Part shown: positions 51,011 through 63,198 of the stretch, in pieces | Layout: each line of letters starts with the position of its first letter | How positions within the stretch are numbered: position 1 is the stretch's first letter | NCBI RefSeq assembly: GCF_949987515.2 | Contig: NC_082703.1 | Coordinates: 13,292,680 to 13,356,679 of the forward strand | Source: Delphinus delphis | Taxonomy: Eukaryota; Chordata; Mammalia; Artiodactyla; Delphinidae | Direction: 5' to 3' | DNA length: 64,000 bases | Position numbers and translations under genes: made by a program | Notes under the pieces: generated by a model | Database searches by the model: none | Seen by the model: only the letters and a program-made list of their open reading frames with translations | What the model was told of the DNA's origin: nothing

Positions 51011-52227
51011 AATGAGGTGTGACAATTATTATCAGTGTACTCGCTAATTTTTTTTAAATGAACATCTATTACTTTTAATATTACTGTTAAGACAAAACCC
51101 AGAAAGCTGTTAATCTTCAATGTATTATATTTGAAAAGACAAGAATGTACCAGAAGTAGTCCCACCCTTCTCTCCCCCCACCCTCAATCCTATGCCACTC
51201 CCAAGTTCCAGGACTTTTCATCAAAGGACCATGGAAATGATCAGGTAATTTAGTAAAGGAGAAAGATTTATATGATCTAAAGAGAAACACGAGTGTGTAG
51301 ATAAGGTAATTTAAAATAGAGTTTGAATAAGGAAAGTAAATATATCTTTCTAGATAAAAGATACATAAAATAGAGTTGCCTGGAAATTATGAAAGAGATA
51401 CTACTTTAGGAGTGAGTTATAATAATAAAAACAGTTTAAGCTTTAGTAAATAGATTATCTTAAGATTTTGTTTTTGTTTTTGTTTTTAAAGCAAGGTAAA
51501 ATTACCACTTTAAATTTGTTAAATATTAGATGATCTAAAAAGCTGAACTAAGAATAAAGAAGGATTTGTTTGGCACATTTAAAGAATGAAATTAGTTTTT
51601 TATTCTTAAAATACACTCAAATAAATCTCACTAAGCAGAGAGAACTTTCTGTTCTTAGTCAAGAAAACATTTCTTATTATAACAACTTTATATCAGCTCT
51701 ACAGACTGTGGCAAAGTAACAGCTTTCTCCTTTCTTCACTAGTAAAATGGTAGGTAATTTGAATCATCTGCTTCATGCATAGGTTATAAATATTAGTGAA
51801 ATTGTTTGGTTAGGTACTTTGGGCTGCCTCAAGGGAAAACACTGTATTATGTATCATGTAACCAAAGCAATTTTTGGTAAATGTACCAACATCACCTTTT
51901 TCTTTCTTCTCCCTCCCTGTCTCAACTCTTCAGTTCATGACAGGAGAACTCATGGGTTTAATCTACAAGTAACAACAAAAAGTGTATGACTGCCCATTCC
52001 TTATAGAAAATCCATAACCAGAAGTCAATGCATGCTCAGAACCAATATTCAACAACCCATCCTTAATGAAGAATGACGATTTGACAAATGGTAGATTATC
52101 TACACATAATTTATATCTGACTATACGTTTTATATTTGTATATAAATAGAGGATTATCTGACATGCTGCAAATTCACATAACTTTAAAATAAAAGAATCT
52201 CAAAATACCACCTAATCAAGAAGTAGA

Positions 52228-52442
52228 GGGCTTCCCTGGTGGCGCAGTGGTTGAGAGTCCGCCTGCCGATGCAGGGGACACGGGTTCGTGCCCCGGTCTG
52301 GGAAGATCCCACATGCCGCGGAGCGGCTAGGCCCGTGAGCCATGGCCGCTGAGCCTACGCGTCCAGAGCCTGTGCTCCGCAACGGGAGAGGCCACAACAG
52401 TGAGAGGCCCGCCTACCGCAAAAAAAAAAAAAAAAAAAAAAA
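52228..52442 (+). mobile_element. CHR-type tRNA-Glu SINE (young type)
   Basis: A full-length copy ending in a long pure A-run (about 52420-52442). A short target-site duplication agtaga is visible at 52222-52227 and 52445-52450. Confidence 0.95.
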
Positions 52443-54044
52443 GGAGTAGAAAATTACTCAACTTCCTTATCCACGTTAACACAAAGTAATGCAAAAAAGC
52501 CAGAGAGAACCTAGTCATCTTCCTGTGAATTGCTCTGTCATTCCACACACATTTCTTGAGTATACAATTAGATACCAGCTATAGGCAACAAGAATACAAG
52601 AATAAATGAGACAATTATTGTTAGTTCCTTACCACAGAAGACTAACAATAGGATCAGCCAAGAAGAACCAAGTACAATCTCAGCAGAATACCAAAGGTGC
52701 ACATAACAAGACACTAACTGATTGGAAGCATGCTCAAAGTGACGCCTTACCTGATTCAGTTTAAGAGACTGTCACTTGACCCTACAGCTGCATTGGAAAG
52801 CAAATATATTTTGATTACAACAATTTTAGTTTAATTCATCACTATGCACATACCACTTGTATATGCTAATTATTAAGTAGGAAAGCACTTTGAACTGTGT
52901 TTATGACCCTGATTCACTTGGGGATCAGCTCCAAGATATTTTTCTCTGTGATGGTAACCAAACAAGTCATTCTTCGTAACCATTTCTTTATTGTTTACTT
53001 AGGAATTCAATTCATAAATAGAGTGTAGTCAGTCAGGGTAGTCTAGGTTATGGCCAGTAACAATGTTCTCCATAATCTCAAAGGCTTATTAGTAAAATAA
53101 GTTCATTCCTTGCTTCTGCTACAAGTTGGAAAGTGATAGCAGGGGAGTTCCCTCACTCATAGACCCAGGCTGAAGAGGACTCTATGTGAAAATGTGATCC
53201 CTAAATAACATAGGTAGGAAAAAATAAAATATGGTAAATGGTACTCTGGTCCTTAAAACTTGTGCTCCAAAGTTTATATTTGGCTCCCAACTCACATTTT
53301 GTAGGAAAAAAAAAAAAGGAAAGGAAATATACTATTGAGTGGACAGATAGCTACTCTACTCCGAGATGCCAATGAGAACTAGAGGTTAAGACTACACCAG
53401 AACTATAAAGACTGTCTTTGAACTACTTAAACTGCTTATAATTCCTGTCTCAATATTGCGGGAATATGAAAAACTATGACCAAAGCCAGTGACATGAAGA
53501 AACAGCTCAAAGAACATCTGTGTGTGTCTTTTGATCTCAGAAGAGCCAAGGGATAGCACAAACCAAAAAAAAAAAAAGTTTAAGTATTACAAATTAATGT
53601 CTTCCTTCACAGAAAGATTTCATGCAACAAGTTATTAAAAATAACCTATTTCCCTAGATTCTAGAAATATATTCCAAATAGTAGGGGCAAACAATGTTAT
53701 CACAGAAATAACCATGCATATTTTGGATAATTATTTTTTAATTAAACAAGATCCACCTGACTTTTAAATCTTAAAAATGAGCCACATAATACATTCAATT
53801 TTTCATTATGGGGTAGCCAATTCTTTCATTTTAATTTTTAAAAGTGTATCCTAAGTTATCATAAGGCACTTCAAGCAGAGACCCTTAAACCAAAACCTGC
53901 TTTCCTGAATTTCTGCAATGTATTGATAATTAAAACTATAATCTTATTTCACTATAAACTGTGTTTAACCTAAGAATAATTGTCTATTAGATACCTCACC
54001 TTATTATTCCAGTGCTGGGAAGACACCAAATACTTTTTCTATTT

Positions 54045-54385
54045 TAACTGACAAATTGGACTTCAACCAAAATTGAAAACTTTTGCTTGCCTGAAGACAC
54101 CATTAAGAAAATGAAAGGCAAGATTGGGAGAAAGGATTCACAATATATAAATCCAACACAGGTCTATATCCATAACACAAAAAAGAATTCTCAAAACTTG
54201 GGAATAATAAGGAAAAAAAGTCAAAAGATCTGAACAGAGACCTCACAAAAGAATACACATAAATGATCAATATGTACATAAAAATATGCTCAACACGTTC
54301 AGCCATCAGGGAAATGCAGCTTCTTGTAAAATTCAACACACACTTATCATTCCACCCAGCAATCCCACTCCTAGGCATGTTACTA
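54045..54385 (+). mobile_element. Old LINE-1 ORF2 fragment
   Basis: Contains ORF2 C-terminal landmarks such as aaaagatctgaacagagacc, ttcagccatcagggaaatgc and cccagcaatcccactcctagg. It overlaps the same part of LINE-1 as the next fragment (54932-55862), so the two are separate insertions and not one broken copy. Confidence 0.75.
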
Positions 54386-54599
54386 ATAAGTCTTATATCT
54401 TACTTGTTTTATCCTTCTGTGGAAACATCATTAATCATCCACTCAAATTTATTTCCTCTTCTTACTACTTAAAAAAATCCAATTTTATTTGGGAAGCAAG
54501 GTGCCCAGATGTAGGGGATAAATCATGACTGGTACTAATTCTGATAATCTCATTCCTGTTTGCCAGTGGTTACTGCAGGGGGTGAACATATAACCTACT

Positions 54600-54915
54600 T
54601 CCGAAAAATGGGCTCTTAAGAGGAAGTTTTCTGGGAAAGATTTTTCTTCTTAAAAAAAAACTTAAGTAGAAAAAGCCCTTTTTTTACCTCCTCCTTTCCT
54701 GCTTTGGATGTTGATGTGAGAATATGATGCTTGGAGCTAGAAACCAAGAGGGAAAAGCTAACATGTTTGCCTATTTAGAGATTGTTGAAACTCCTGAGTC
54801 AATCCTAAAACCTCGTGCAGACTTTCTATCATGTGAGTCAATAAGATTTTATTGTTTAAGCGATTATTGTTGAGGTATTCTGTTATTTGCAACTAAAAGC
54901 ATCCCAGATAATACA
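54600..54915 (+). mobile_element. Possible old LTR (MaLR-like)
   Basis: The right half ends with a motif run typical of old mammalian LTRs: tgatgcttggagctag, catgtgagtcaataagattttattgtttaag and ttctgttatttgcaactaaaagcatcc. The left part is not recognised. The family is uncertain. It sits between two LINE-1 fragments. Confidence 0.35.
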
Positions 54916-54931
54916 CATCCTACTCCATTTC

Positions 54932-55862
54932 AAGAAAAAGGGCAAAAGACATGAAGAGGCATTTTACCAAAGAGGAGATACAGATGGCAATAAGCAAGTG
55001 AAACATCACTAGCCATTAGGGAAGTGTAAATTAAAACGCTGTTGAGCTATTAGGACAGCTAAAATAAAAGATAGTGACAATACCAAATCCTGGCAAGGGT
55101 GCAGAGAAACTAGATCTCTCATACATTGCTGTTAGGAATGAAAAATCATGGAACACACTGGAAAATACTATGACAGTTTCTTTAAAAAGCTAAACATATA
55201 CTTACTGTATTACCAGCAATCACACTCCAGAGCATTTATCTAGAGAAAAGAAAACTCATCTCCACATAAAAACCTGTAAACAAATGTTCACAGGAGCTTT
55301 ATTTGTAATAGCCAAAAAGTAGAAACAACCAAAATGTTCCTCAATTGGTGAATGGCTAAACTATGGTACATCAACACCATGGCATAATAATCAGCAATTT
55401 AAAAAAAAATCTGGAAGGTCAAGTGAAAAAAAAAAAAAAAAGCCAATCTCAAAAAATTATATACTGTATGATTCTATTTATATAAAATTCTCAAAATGGT
55501 AAAATTATACACATGAGAACATATTAGTGGTTGCCAGGGGTTAAGGATGTGGGATGGGGAGTAGGTCATTATAAAAGTAGGCTATAAATAAGTAGAATGA
55601 GGGGGATCTTTGGGGAGTCTGATAACATGTTCTGTATCTTGACTGCAGTAGTAGTTACATGAATCTCAACGTGTGATTAATGGCATAGAACTATACACAC
55701 TGTACCAACACTAGTGTCCTATTTCTGATACTGTATTATGATTCCATAAGATGTAACCACTGGGGAAAACTGGGTGAAGGATAGATACATGGATCTTCTT
55801 GTACTATTTTTGCAACTTCCTATGAATCTATATTTCAAAATAAATATTAAAAATACATAATA
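54932..55862 (+). mobile_element. Old LINE-1 3' end
   Basis: Starts in ORF2 (gaagaggcattttaccaaag, aaacatcactagccattagg), continues through caaatcctggcaagggtgc and ggagctttatttgtaatagcc, then the 3' UTR (gtggttgccaggggttaagg, gatgtaaccactggggaaaac), and ends in an A-rich tail into which a young SINE is inserted. The frame is destroyed. Confidence 0.85.
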
Positions 55863-56078
55863 GGGCTTCCCTGCTGGCGCAGTGGTTGAGAGTCCGCCTG
55901 CCGATGCAGGGGACACGGGTTCGTGCCCCGGTCCGGGAAGATCCCACATGCCGCGGAGCGGCTGGGCCCGTGAGCCATGGCTGCTGAGCCTGCGCGTCCG
56001 GAGCCTGTGCTCCGCAACGGGAGAGGCCACAACAGTGAGAGGCCCGCGTACCGCAAAAAAACAAAAACAAAAACAAAA
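55863..56078 (+). mobile_element. CHR-type SINE inserted in a LINE-1 tail
   Basis: A full-length copy with a caaaaa-rich tail. The target-site duplication is acataata (55855-55862 and 56079-56086). It sits right at the A-rich 3' end of the LINE-1 fragment 54932-55862, a typical preferred target. Confidence 0.95.
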
Positions 56079-56372
56079 CATAATAAATGCCTCTTATTAT
56101 GTAAAGAGTTAAATATAATAAAGCAATATGATATTTTAAGATCTGTGGTTTACTGGGAAACACAGCAATCTAGCAAGGGCAACACAACAATCTAGCCAAG
56201 ACAACATACAGGAGGCTTTCTTAGTTTTATTGACCCATTATGCAAAGATTTATAGATTCAGTTGTATAAGAAATAGATGAGAAATGTATTTTCTATTTAA
56301 TTTAATAAATATTTTATAATTCTGTGAATATTCTGTATTATTTAGACCTTAGACTCTATAGTATACAATTGA

Positions 56373-56418
56373 TGGTTTCCTAGACCATCCTAGCCTGGTT
56401 TCCTAGACCATCCTAGCC
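56373..56418. repeat. Perfect 23-bp tandem duplication
   Basis: The unit starting tggtttcctagaccatccta occurs at 56373-56395 and again, identical, at 56396-56418. Identity implies a recent slip. Confidence 0.96.
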
Positions 56419-56494
56419 AATGTCAACTCATAAGAGGTTACGAGCTAAAAGCTTAACTTCAACTCCCACCCAAATATCAAACACATTTATGCCC

Positions 56495-56803
56495 TTATAA
56501 TGAGTCCCACACAATCTTATTGATCATCATCAACAAAATGGTGACCAATTCTACTATGATCAGTGGAACTGAAGATAAAGCGTGATGTGCTAACTTATGA
56601 CGTGTAAAGCCTTTTGAATCCACAACTGGATGAAACAAATCTACATCTCCAAAGCACACAACATCAGCAAAGACATGCTCCTTTGCAATTTTTAACGGAT
56701 AAAGTAAGACATCAGTAGTTTTCAGTGGGAAAAAAAAGGGTTTGATCACTTCAAGAGGAGAATCTATAATATCAGAATCACAATCATCAATAAAAATATT
56801 CAA
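56495..56803 (-). other. Unexplained 102-codon open frame, origin unknown
   Basis: An ATG-to-stop frame on the minus strand, not inside any repeat I recognise. The product begins MNIFIDDCDSDIIDSPLEVI, has a mid-part DVVCFGDVDLFHPVVDSKGF and ends in a hydrophobic stretch (SSVPLIIVELVTILLMMI) that could be a membrane segment. It is in the same sense as TNKS but inside its intron 2. I recognise no protein family. It could be a relic of a processed pseudogene, part of an unknown repeat, or chance. No evidence that it is expressed. Confidence 0.2.
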
Positions 56804-58773
56804 AAAACTTAAATTTTAATTAAATTTTAATTAATTTTAATTACTTAAAAGTTCTTTGGGCAATAAAGAATGCCTATGCTTGCCTGTGGGAGATTTAGGA
56901 AAACAAAGTATATAGTTTAGATACAAGTATCACTGCACTCAGAATTAGAAAGGTCTCATTCAATTCTGCCCGTGCAAGAAAATGACCCAAAAGGAATATT
57001 TATAATATAGCTTTATATTAAGAGTTTGGTTTTATATTCTAATGTTTATAGAAGTATATATTTATATTTTTAGTTATGGAATGAATTTTAGTATTTTTAT
57101 GGTAGGAAATGGGTTGTCTGAAACTGAACCTCAATTTTAACTGACACTCAAAAAACCAATAAATGAACTTAGATAAAAGGAGCATTTTCATTATATACTT
57201 TTGGGAAGTGGATTTAGGAGGAGGAGAGGAATATTAATTTCAATAAGGTATTAAAAGCACTGATAGAATGAAAAATTCAGAGAGGTACAGGAAGGAAAAT
57301 AGAACACTGAAGCCTAAAAGGGATAATATTCCAAGAAGGTAAAAACTGTATAAAATTCTATAGCTAATGACAGAAAAATCCAATGGATATGACAAAGTGA
57401 AGCAAGAAAGGATGAAAGTAGGGAAGTTGAAGGTCTAGAAGATTAGGTAAGAATACATGTCAAGTTCAATAATTGTTATCACTTAGTAACTTATCACAAG
57501 TAACTTAAGATGTTTAGTGGTCAGAGAATATGTGGTAAGTTCAAGCTTTTTGGGTTACTTTTATGAAATGACTTAGTCTAGGACATGGCTGTTTCAGTGA
57601 GAGACATAGGAGGAAATGGGTAAATCAAGTGAAAATGGAAGATGTCAAAGATCAAAAAGGATAAGGTGTCCAAAGGGTCACATCAATGGATGGTGAAGTG
57701 ACAAAGGATAATGAGAGAGAATGGGATAAAGAAGTTTTGTCAGGCAATGCAATAATTTGAGGAACACTAAAAAATATATTTGAGGCTGGAAGAGATGGCT
57801 ATGAAGAGGGAGAAAATCTTAATAATGGCACCGCCTCTGTACCTTTAAAAATGACATATGTATTTGAGTTTTATCATAAAAATATCTGACTAAACAAATG
57901 GATGCCATTCAGGAAGACAACAATTATGTAAATCAACCTGCCACAGGCTAAACGAACATCCACCACCTCAAGTTTCAAGAAGGAGATGATACACTCAGGA
58001 GAAATTATGCTTGTTCTCTAGAAGCTTGTTTTAGATTCAAAATGAAAGAGTTTATAAAATATAGCAAAATCTAAAAATATATATACTTAGATACATATAA
58101 AATAGAAAGACATGCTGATTGAATACAATTTCATATAATCACAATACTTAAAATCGTTGAAAATTTCAATTTTGTTTGAAATTGCTTTTTCTCTAGACTA
58201 TGGCACATGTTGAAAATATTAAGCCTTGAACTACTGTATTCAAACCACTCAGAGCTTTTCCAGTGCTAATAAAATAGCTGGTGTTCAATTTTAGTAACGT
58301 AAAGAAAAAGGTTTTGCCTTAGTACTACATGACTTTCCTTGAATCAACCTAAAACCTCCAAATATGTCATCCAGTTCAGTTAGAACTTGTACTTTATAAT
58401 GGTTCTCATTGATGCTAGGATGGAAAACTTGCAGTCTTTTAAAGAGACTGTAAATTAACTAAAGTTGATAACAGTAATCCATCAAAATTTAGTTCCACAC
58501 CAGTGGACATTTGCCTCACATTTGGAGAGTTAATGTTGCGAAACTTGTTCCTAACCAACTTTAGATTTCCATCTCTCTACTTCCCCTTGGTGGAAAAGAA
58601 TTGTTTCTAAGAATAAGTAATAAAGCCTTCTTTATTTATTCTCTGGGAACACTATTTCCACTGCAATAAAAAACAAGGAAAAAGTTACCCTTCTTCCTTG
58701 TGTAAACCTTCATTTAAAATGTTACACCTGTCAGGCTGATAGTACAATTTAGATATCAACAAATAATACTTAC

Positions 58774-58998
58774 CAATACATACATCGATCTTTCCTTTAA
58801 TAGCAGCTTCATGCAGAGGGGTATAGTTCCAGTTATCCCTGGCATTTGGATCAGCTCCTTGGCACAGTAACAGACTCACAACCTCAGCATGGCCAAAAGA
58901 ACAGGCATTATGAAGCGGGATGAGACCGCCATCATCACGAGCATGGACATTAGCACCCATCTGCAGTAAGTGTTCTACGACATCCTTCCTTCCAAAAC
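58774..58998 (-). CDS. TNKS: TNKS (tankyrase 1) internal coding exon, probably exon 2
   Basis: Internal exon of tankyrase 1, a poly-ADP-ribosyltransferase that binds partners such as axin and TRF1 through ankyrin-repeat clusters and acts in Wnt signalling, telomere maintenance and mitosis (family knowledge). The 225-bp exon encodes 75 residues starting [13 protein letters not shown] and ending KGKIDVCI. It holds the end of one ankyrin repeat, a full repeat (residues about 24-54, with the signature [14 protein letters not shown]) and the start of the next ([13 protein letters not shown]). The acceptor is a pyrimidine tract ending ttttag; the donor is ATTG followed by gtaagt. The intron is phase 1 at both ends, so the exon is symmetric. 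Phe2, Phe35, Trp57 and Glu64 align with peptide-pocket positions described for other tankyrase clusters. [16 protein letters not shown] and [10 protein letters not shown] fit TNKS; TNKS2 differs at these places. The frame is open with no lesions, so this is a functional exon, not a pseudogene. Confidence 0.96.
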
Positions 58999-59194
58999 CT
59001 AAAACGGAAGAGGGAAAATATTTTATACTGTACGTCAATTTTGTAAAAAGAACCACTAGAATTCCTTTAACAATACCAACAAATGCGAACAACTGAAGTA
59101 CTGTGTTCTATAGCAAAAAGGTAAAAAAAAAAAAAAAGTTGCCATTCAAATGGATTCTCTCATCTCACAGAACTTAGAACTAAGAAAGCTCTTC

Positions 59195-59960
59195 CCTTAA
59201 TTTGCTCAGTTCCTTCAAAAAACATTTCTTCAACATCTATTATGTGCTGGGCAACTGTGCTAGAAATGTAAAATGAATGAGGCAAGATTCCTGTCCAAGG
59301 CATTCACTTTCCCCTCATGCTTCACAAGACAAAATCATATGTATAAAATCCATCTCTACATTTTAATAAAGGTTATTTAAATACCAATGACAACCAAATC
59401 TAAGCCAAATCATAACACTCAACATTACACTAGGGCAACTGGAGAAGAACATATGGAAACCAGAAATATGCAGTGATAGTTTGGTTACAAGATATTTGAA
59501 AAGGAAGAAATAAAGATAATGCCATAACATCTATCTTGGGACTGGTAGCCAAACTAAATGAATGGGTGGTTAGGTGAAACAATTCAAGCTTGGATTTACT
59601 GAGTTGGAGGAAATTTTATGACGAACAAGTGAGAATGCAGGCATTTGGAAATACAGAGCCAGAACACTGGTGAAAAGTATCACAATTTTCAGACAGAAAA
59701 ATGGCGGGGGGTTGTCGGAAGAGCTAGAAAAAAATCTAAAGCACTGTAAGGACTAGGCAAGCACTGAGAAAGGTAAGGAAAACCAAGAAAACACACCATT
59801 ATGGAAGTCAAAGGGCAACAACACTATGCAAAGTCCAACATGATGAGCATTTAGTGAGGTCAATGGAGAATGGAAAAGAACAGTTATTTTGACAATTTGA
59901 AAGTCATTATAGTACTGTGATGAAGTTACAAGCTACATTGCAATGGGTTAAAAAAAAAAG
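59195..59960. mobile_element. L2-like ancient repeat, patchy copy
   Basis: The start aacatctattatgtgctggg and later patches such as gagaatgcaggcatttggaa, ggaaaaccaagaaaacacac and caacatgatgagcatttagt follow the order of the same ancient repeat as at 31290, with gaps. Diverged; boundaries approximate. Confidence 0.45.
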
Positions 59961-60884
59961 GAAACTGCAAATATTAGTATTTTTATCTTTACAGCTTAAT
60001 ACTTTCATTTATGATCCTTTCTTTCCTACTTTAAATTTAACTAGAACTTAACTGGCTAGGTATCACTACCTCCATGCTATTACTTACCATGCAATGTTAT
60101 TAGAAAATGACATCTTAAATAAAACTGAAAAGCAATAAGGGTCCTATCTTCCTTTATTTTATGCATATATAAACTAAATAAATGAGAACTATGTGGAAAA
60201 TAGAAGGAAAAAGAAAAAGGTTTCTTTCAATGTTATGTCCTCCACACTATCTTTAGAAATCCACTCATTCCAGGAAAGCAGGCTCTAAAAAAAGTCTTCA
60301 AAGTAAAAGATATGTTTCCACAGATATTTATCAGAATTAGGTTTCCACAGAAAATATCCTTCAAATTAAGTTGAAAATTTTGGGTGAAAAGAAGTCAATT
60401 TCATATTAGTAACTGGAACACCAAAAGTATAGGGTACATGCTAATGGAACTATCACCATCCTGCTGTTTCTTTATTATATGCCGAACTTTACAGATATTA
60501 CATTCTGTTTAATTCTCTGACTTCAATGTGCCTCCTGCCTCTACTGTCACAGCCCTACTGTCCCACTGGGCCAGAGGTGCTTTCTTTACCCATGAAGATT
60601 TAGTGATTTTCCTGCTTTACAGATCTGAGTAAAGCCTGAGTGCAAACACACCCTCATCAGTGCATTAACAGTGTTTGAGAACTAATTTCCTTTCTTCACT
60701 AATAAATAAAGATAAAATAAGATACTTCTTAACGTATCAATTGGTACTTTAAAAAATATACGTTATAACTTTGAAGCAAAATAGCAAAGAGTGTGTTTAC
60801 TTTTTACTAAAACTTTTAGATCTAAAATATAAAATAAAGCAAAACAAAACAAAAATGCTTGGTATCAGCAAGGAAGTGGTGAAA

Positions 60885-61077
60885 TGGAACTGTGCTCACA
60901 TACTGAAAATGTGAATAAAAACTGGTATGACATTTTAGAAAAAATGTAGCATTATCATGAATAGGCTTAAATACTCTCTGACTCAACAATACCTCTTTTC
61001 AAACCTTATCATTTAAAAAAAGATTCACATATGAAAAAATATTTTGCATCAAGAATATTTATAATAACATATTAGAG
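60885..61077 (+). mobile_element. Old LINE fragment cut by an MLT1 LTR
   Basis: Resembles the 3' part of an old LINE (L1M or HAL1-like), with the pieces ataaaaactggtatgacatttt, ctcaacaatacctcttt and catcaagaatatttataataac in the expected order. It is followed at once by an LTR. Tentative. Confidence 0.45.
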
Positions 61078-61303
61078 TGATGTGGCCACAAGCTAAGGAA
61101 TGCTGGCATCCACCAGGAATAGTCAAGGAACAGATTCTCCTAGAGCCTGGTAGGGAGCACAGACCTGCCAACACCTAGATTTTGGCCCAGTGATACTGAT
61201 TTTGGATTGACAGCCTCCAGAACTGTGACAGAAAAGAATTTCTTTTAAAGCCATAGAGTTTGTGGTAATTTGATACAGCAGCCACAGGAAACTTATACAG
61301 GTA
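61078..61303 (+). mobile_element. MLT1-type LTR (MaLR, ERVL class)
   Basis: An old, non-coding solitary LTR. It starts tgatgtggccacaagc, runs through ggaatgctggcatccaccag, cagattctcctagagcctgg and ctccagaactgtgacagaa, and ends tttgtggtaatttgatacagcagccac-like then ggaaacttatacag, all typical of MLT1. No internal retroviral sequence is next to it. Confidence 0.78.
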
Positions 61304-62029
61304 GTTTAGAACAAATTATTCCTAAAGTCTATTTTGTTTTAAGTGTTAGAATCATACAATTTGCTTTGTAAAGTGGAGAGAAAGTAAGGGATAAATATTT
61401 CCATGCAATAGTTTGGCTTCCCCTATTGTATGTTTTTTCTTTCTTTTCAAATAGAAGTGAAGGAAATTAAATATTACAAATCCAAAGTTATCTATGGGAG
61501 GGAACAAATAGTATTATATTAACTTATTTTGCAGAGAACTAAATTTTGCTGTGTTATTATAAGTAATTTTATGGCCAACTTCTTTTGTAGGTACTTGTAG
61601 ACCATATTTAGCTACATCTAAACAAATTGGAAAATGGTGAGAATAAACACAAAGAGAGTCATCTTCAGAGTAGTTTTTGGAGTTCTATGCTCATACCCTG
61701 AATCTTTGGTGGCAAGGAAATTCTTCATTTGGTGCTATGTTGGGGCCCCGTGAATCCTTATGAAGTGGTCTTGTGGAGTCATGTGGAGGAATGTGAATGC
61801 ATTTGGTCCCAGAGATAATTGTAGATAGAAGTCATACACCTGGATATGCCACTTTTAAGTTTCACTAGAATTTTGTGTTATGATAGGAACTTGCAGGCAC
61901 ATTAATGTTGGTGTACAAATGTAACATGTATTTTCCCCTCCTTTTAGATTTACTTGTATGTGTAATTCTGGGTCTAAAATTATTGTATTAAAACAGTATG
62001 AATTGAATGCCTACTAAAAAAATAAAAAT

Positions 62030-62290
62030 AATATTTATCATAATATTTCTAGAAAATCACGGAAATTAGATGCCCAACAATAAAGACTCTGTTAAGTGAA
62101 TGATGAAGTGATGGTTTTTGATATAATACCATCCTGTATTAAAAGGACGCTAGAACACTGTGAATGTACTTAATGTCACTGAGTCATATACTTTAAAATG
62201 GCTAAAATGGTATTTTATTTTTAAATTGCTTAAAATAAACAAAATTTTAACATTTTAAAATTCATATATTTTACCACAATGAAAAAAATC
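62030..62290 (+). mobile_element. Old LINE 3' end
   Basis: Contains agatgcccaacaataaagac-type LINE sequence and from 62145 a LINE-1-like 3' tail: cactgtgaatgtacttaatg, ctttaaaatggctaaaatgg and ttttaccacaatgaaaaaaa. It may be the far half of the LINE interrupted at 61077. Confidence 0.6.
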
Positions 62291-62311
62291 ACCAAAAAAG
62301 GTGTAGACCAT

Positions 62312-62329
62312 ACACACACACACACACAA
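62312..62329. repeat. (AC)n microsatellite, short
   Basis: Nine AC units following the LINE tail ending near 62290. Confidence 0.95.
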
Positions 62330-62417
62330 CAGGATATTACAGAAAATTCAACAACATAGATTTTTTTTTAGATCAGTCTTTTAGATTAAAAATATATAAA
62401 ACAAAATATAGGAGAAA

Positions 62418-62435
62418 ATATATATATATATATAT
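62418..62435. repeat. (AT)n microsatellite, short
   Basis: Perfect AT alternation of about 18 bases in AT-rich intron sequence. Confidence 0.95.
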
Positions 62436-63180
62436 TTGATACATAGATGGGTAGAAAAAGAGACTAAATCACTAAGCAGTAGAAGTATGGAATATTTTTC
62501 TTTTTGATTATCTGTTTTCTTAATTATTATATAAAAACATAATTTTGTATAAAATATATGTGGGTGTACACATATAAGTTTATAAAAGAAGGTGGAGGTG
62601 AACAGTCAAAACCCGTAAAGATACATTTTATATGGCAATTATGATGTAAACTCTTCTAATTTGATTTTGTATTAAAATACATTATTAAATCAGAGGTTTT
62701 GTTATCTATGAAACAAACAAGTCCCCTATTTAAAGTACTGTAATTTAGAAAACCATACATAAAAAGTTTATCAAAACATATACTCTACCTGTACTGTTAA
62801 GCACAAATCATAATTGGTCATTCGCCATTCTATCCATGTTGAATGCATATGCATTATTTTTCACACATAAAGAGAATTTGTTATCTCTGATGGTTATATA
62901 AGGCCTTTGTTTCATAACCAAGGTTTGTAGTCATAATTATCTCTATAATTGATTTGTTTATTTGGGTCTAAAGAACCAAAGTAAAAATAATAATTAGGGT
63001 CAGTTCAAAGAACTACATAGAATTTGAAGTAACGTATCAATAACTAACTCAAAGAAACAGTCCCTAAGTGAAAGCATTACAGACATACTGCAGACAAGAT
63101 TTTCAGCGTCCCAGCTCGTCAAGCTAGCACACATTTAAAAAAGTTAAGTCACAGCTTTTAAAAGGAATGTTGCTACATAC

Positions 63181-63198
63181 ATATATATATATATATAT
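63181..63198. repeat. (AT)n microsatellite, short
   Basis: Perfect AT alternation after tacatac. Confidence 0.95.

Larger units (their letters stand above)
36062..58773 (-). other. TNKS: TNKS intron 2 (complete)
   Basis: This is a complete 22,712-bp phase-1 intron between the two recognised exons, with GT at 58773-58772 and AG at 36063-36062 on the minus strand. It carries most of the young SINEs in the window, LINE-1 3' ends, hAT-type DNA transposon relics and a palindromic MITE-like element, listed separately. Stretches where I recognise nothing include about 36922-38542, 39131-40566, 41719-42990, 44498-45687, 46813-48184, 48331-49793, 51011-52227, 52451-54044 and 56804-58773. Confidence 0.93.

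Noticed and set aside
58999..59092. In-frame codons upstream of exon 2 with a Met start
   Set aside because: They run through a clear acceptor (pyrimidine tract and AG at 59000-58999) and do not resemble tankyrase; this is intron.
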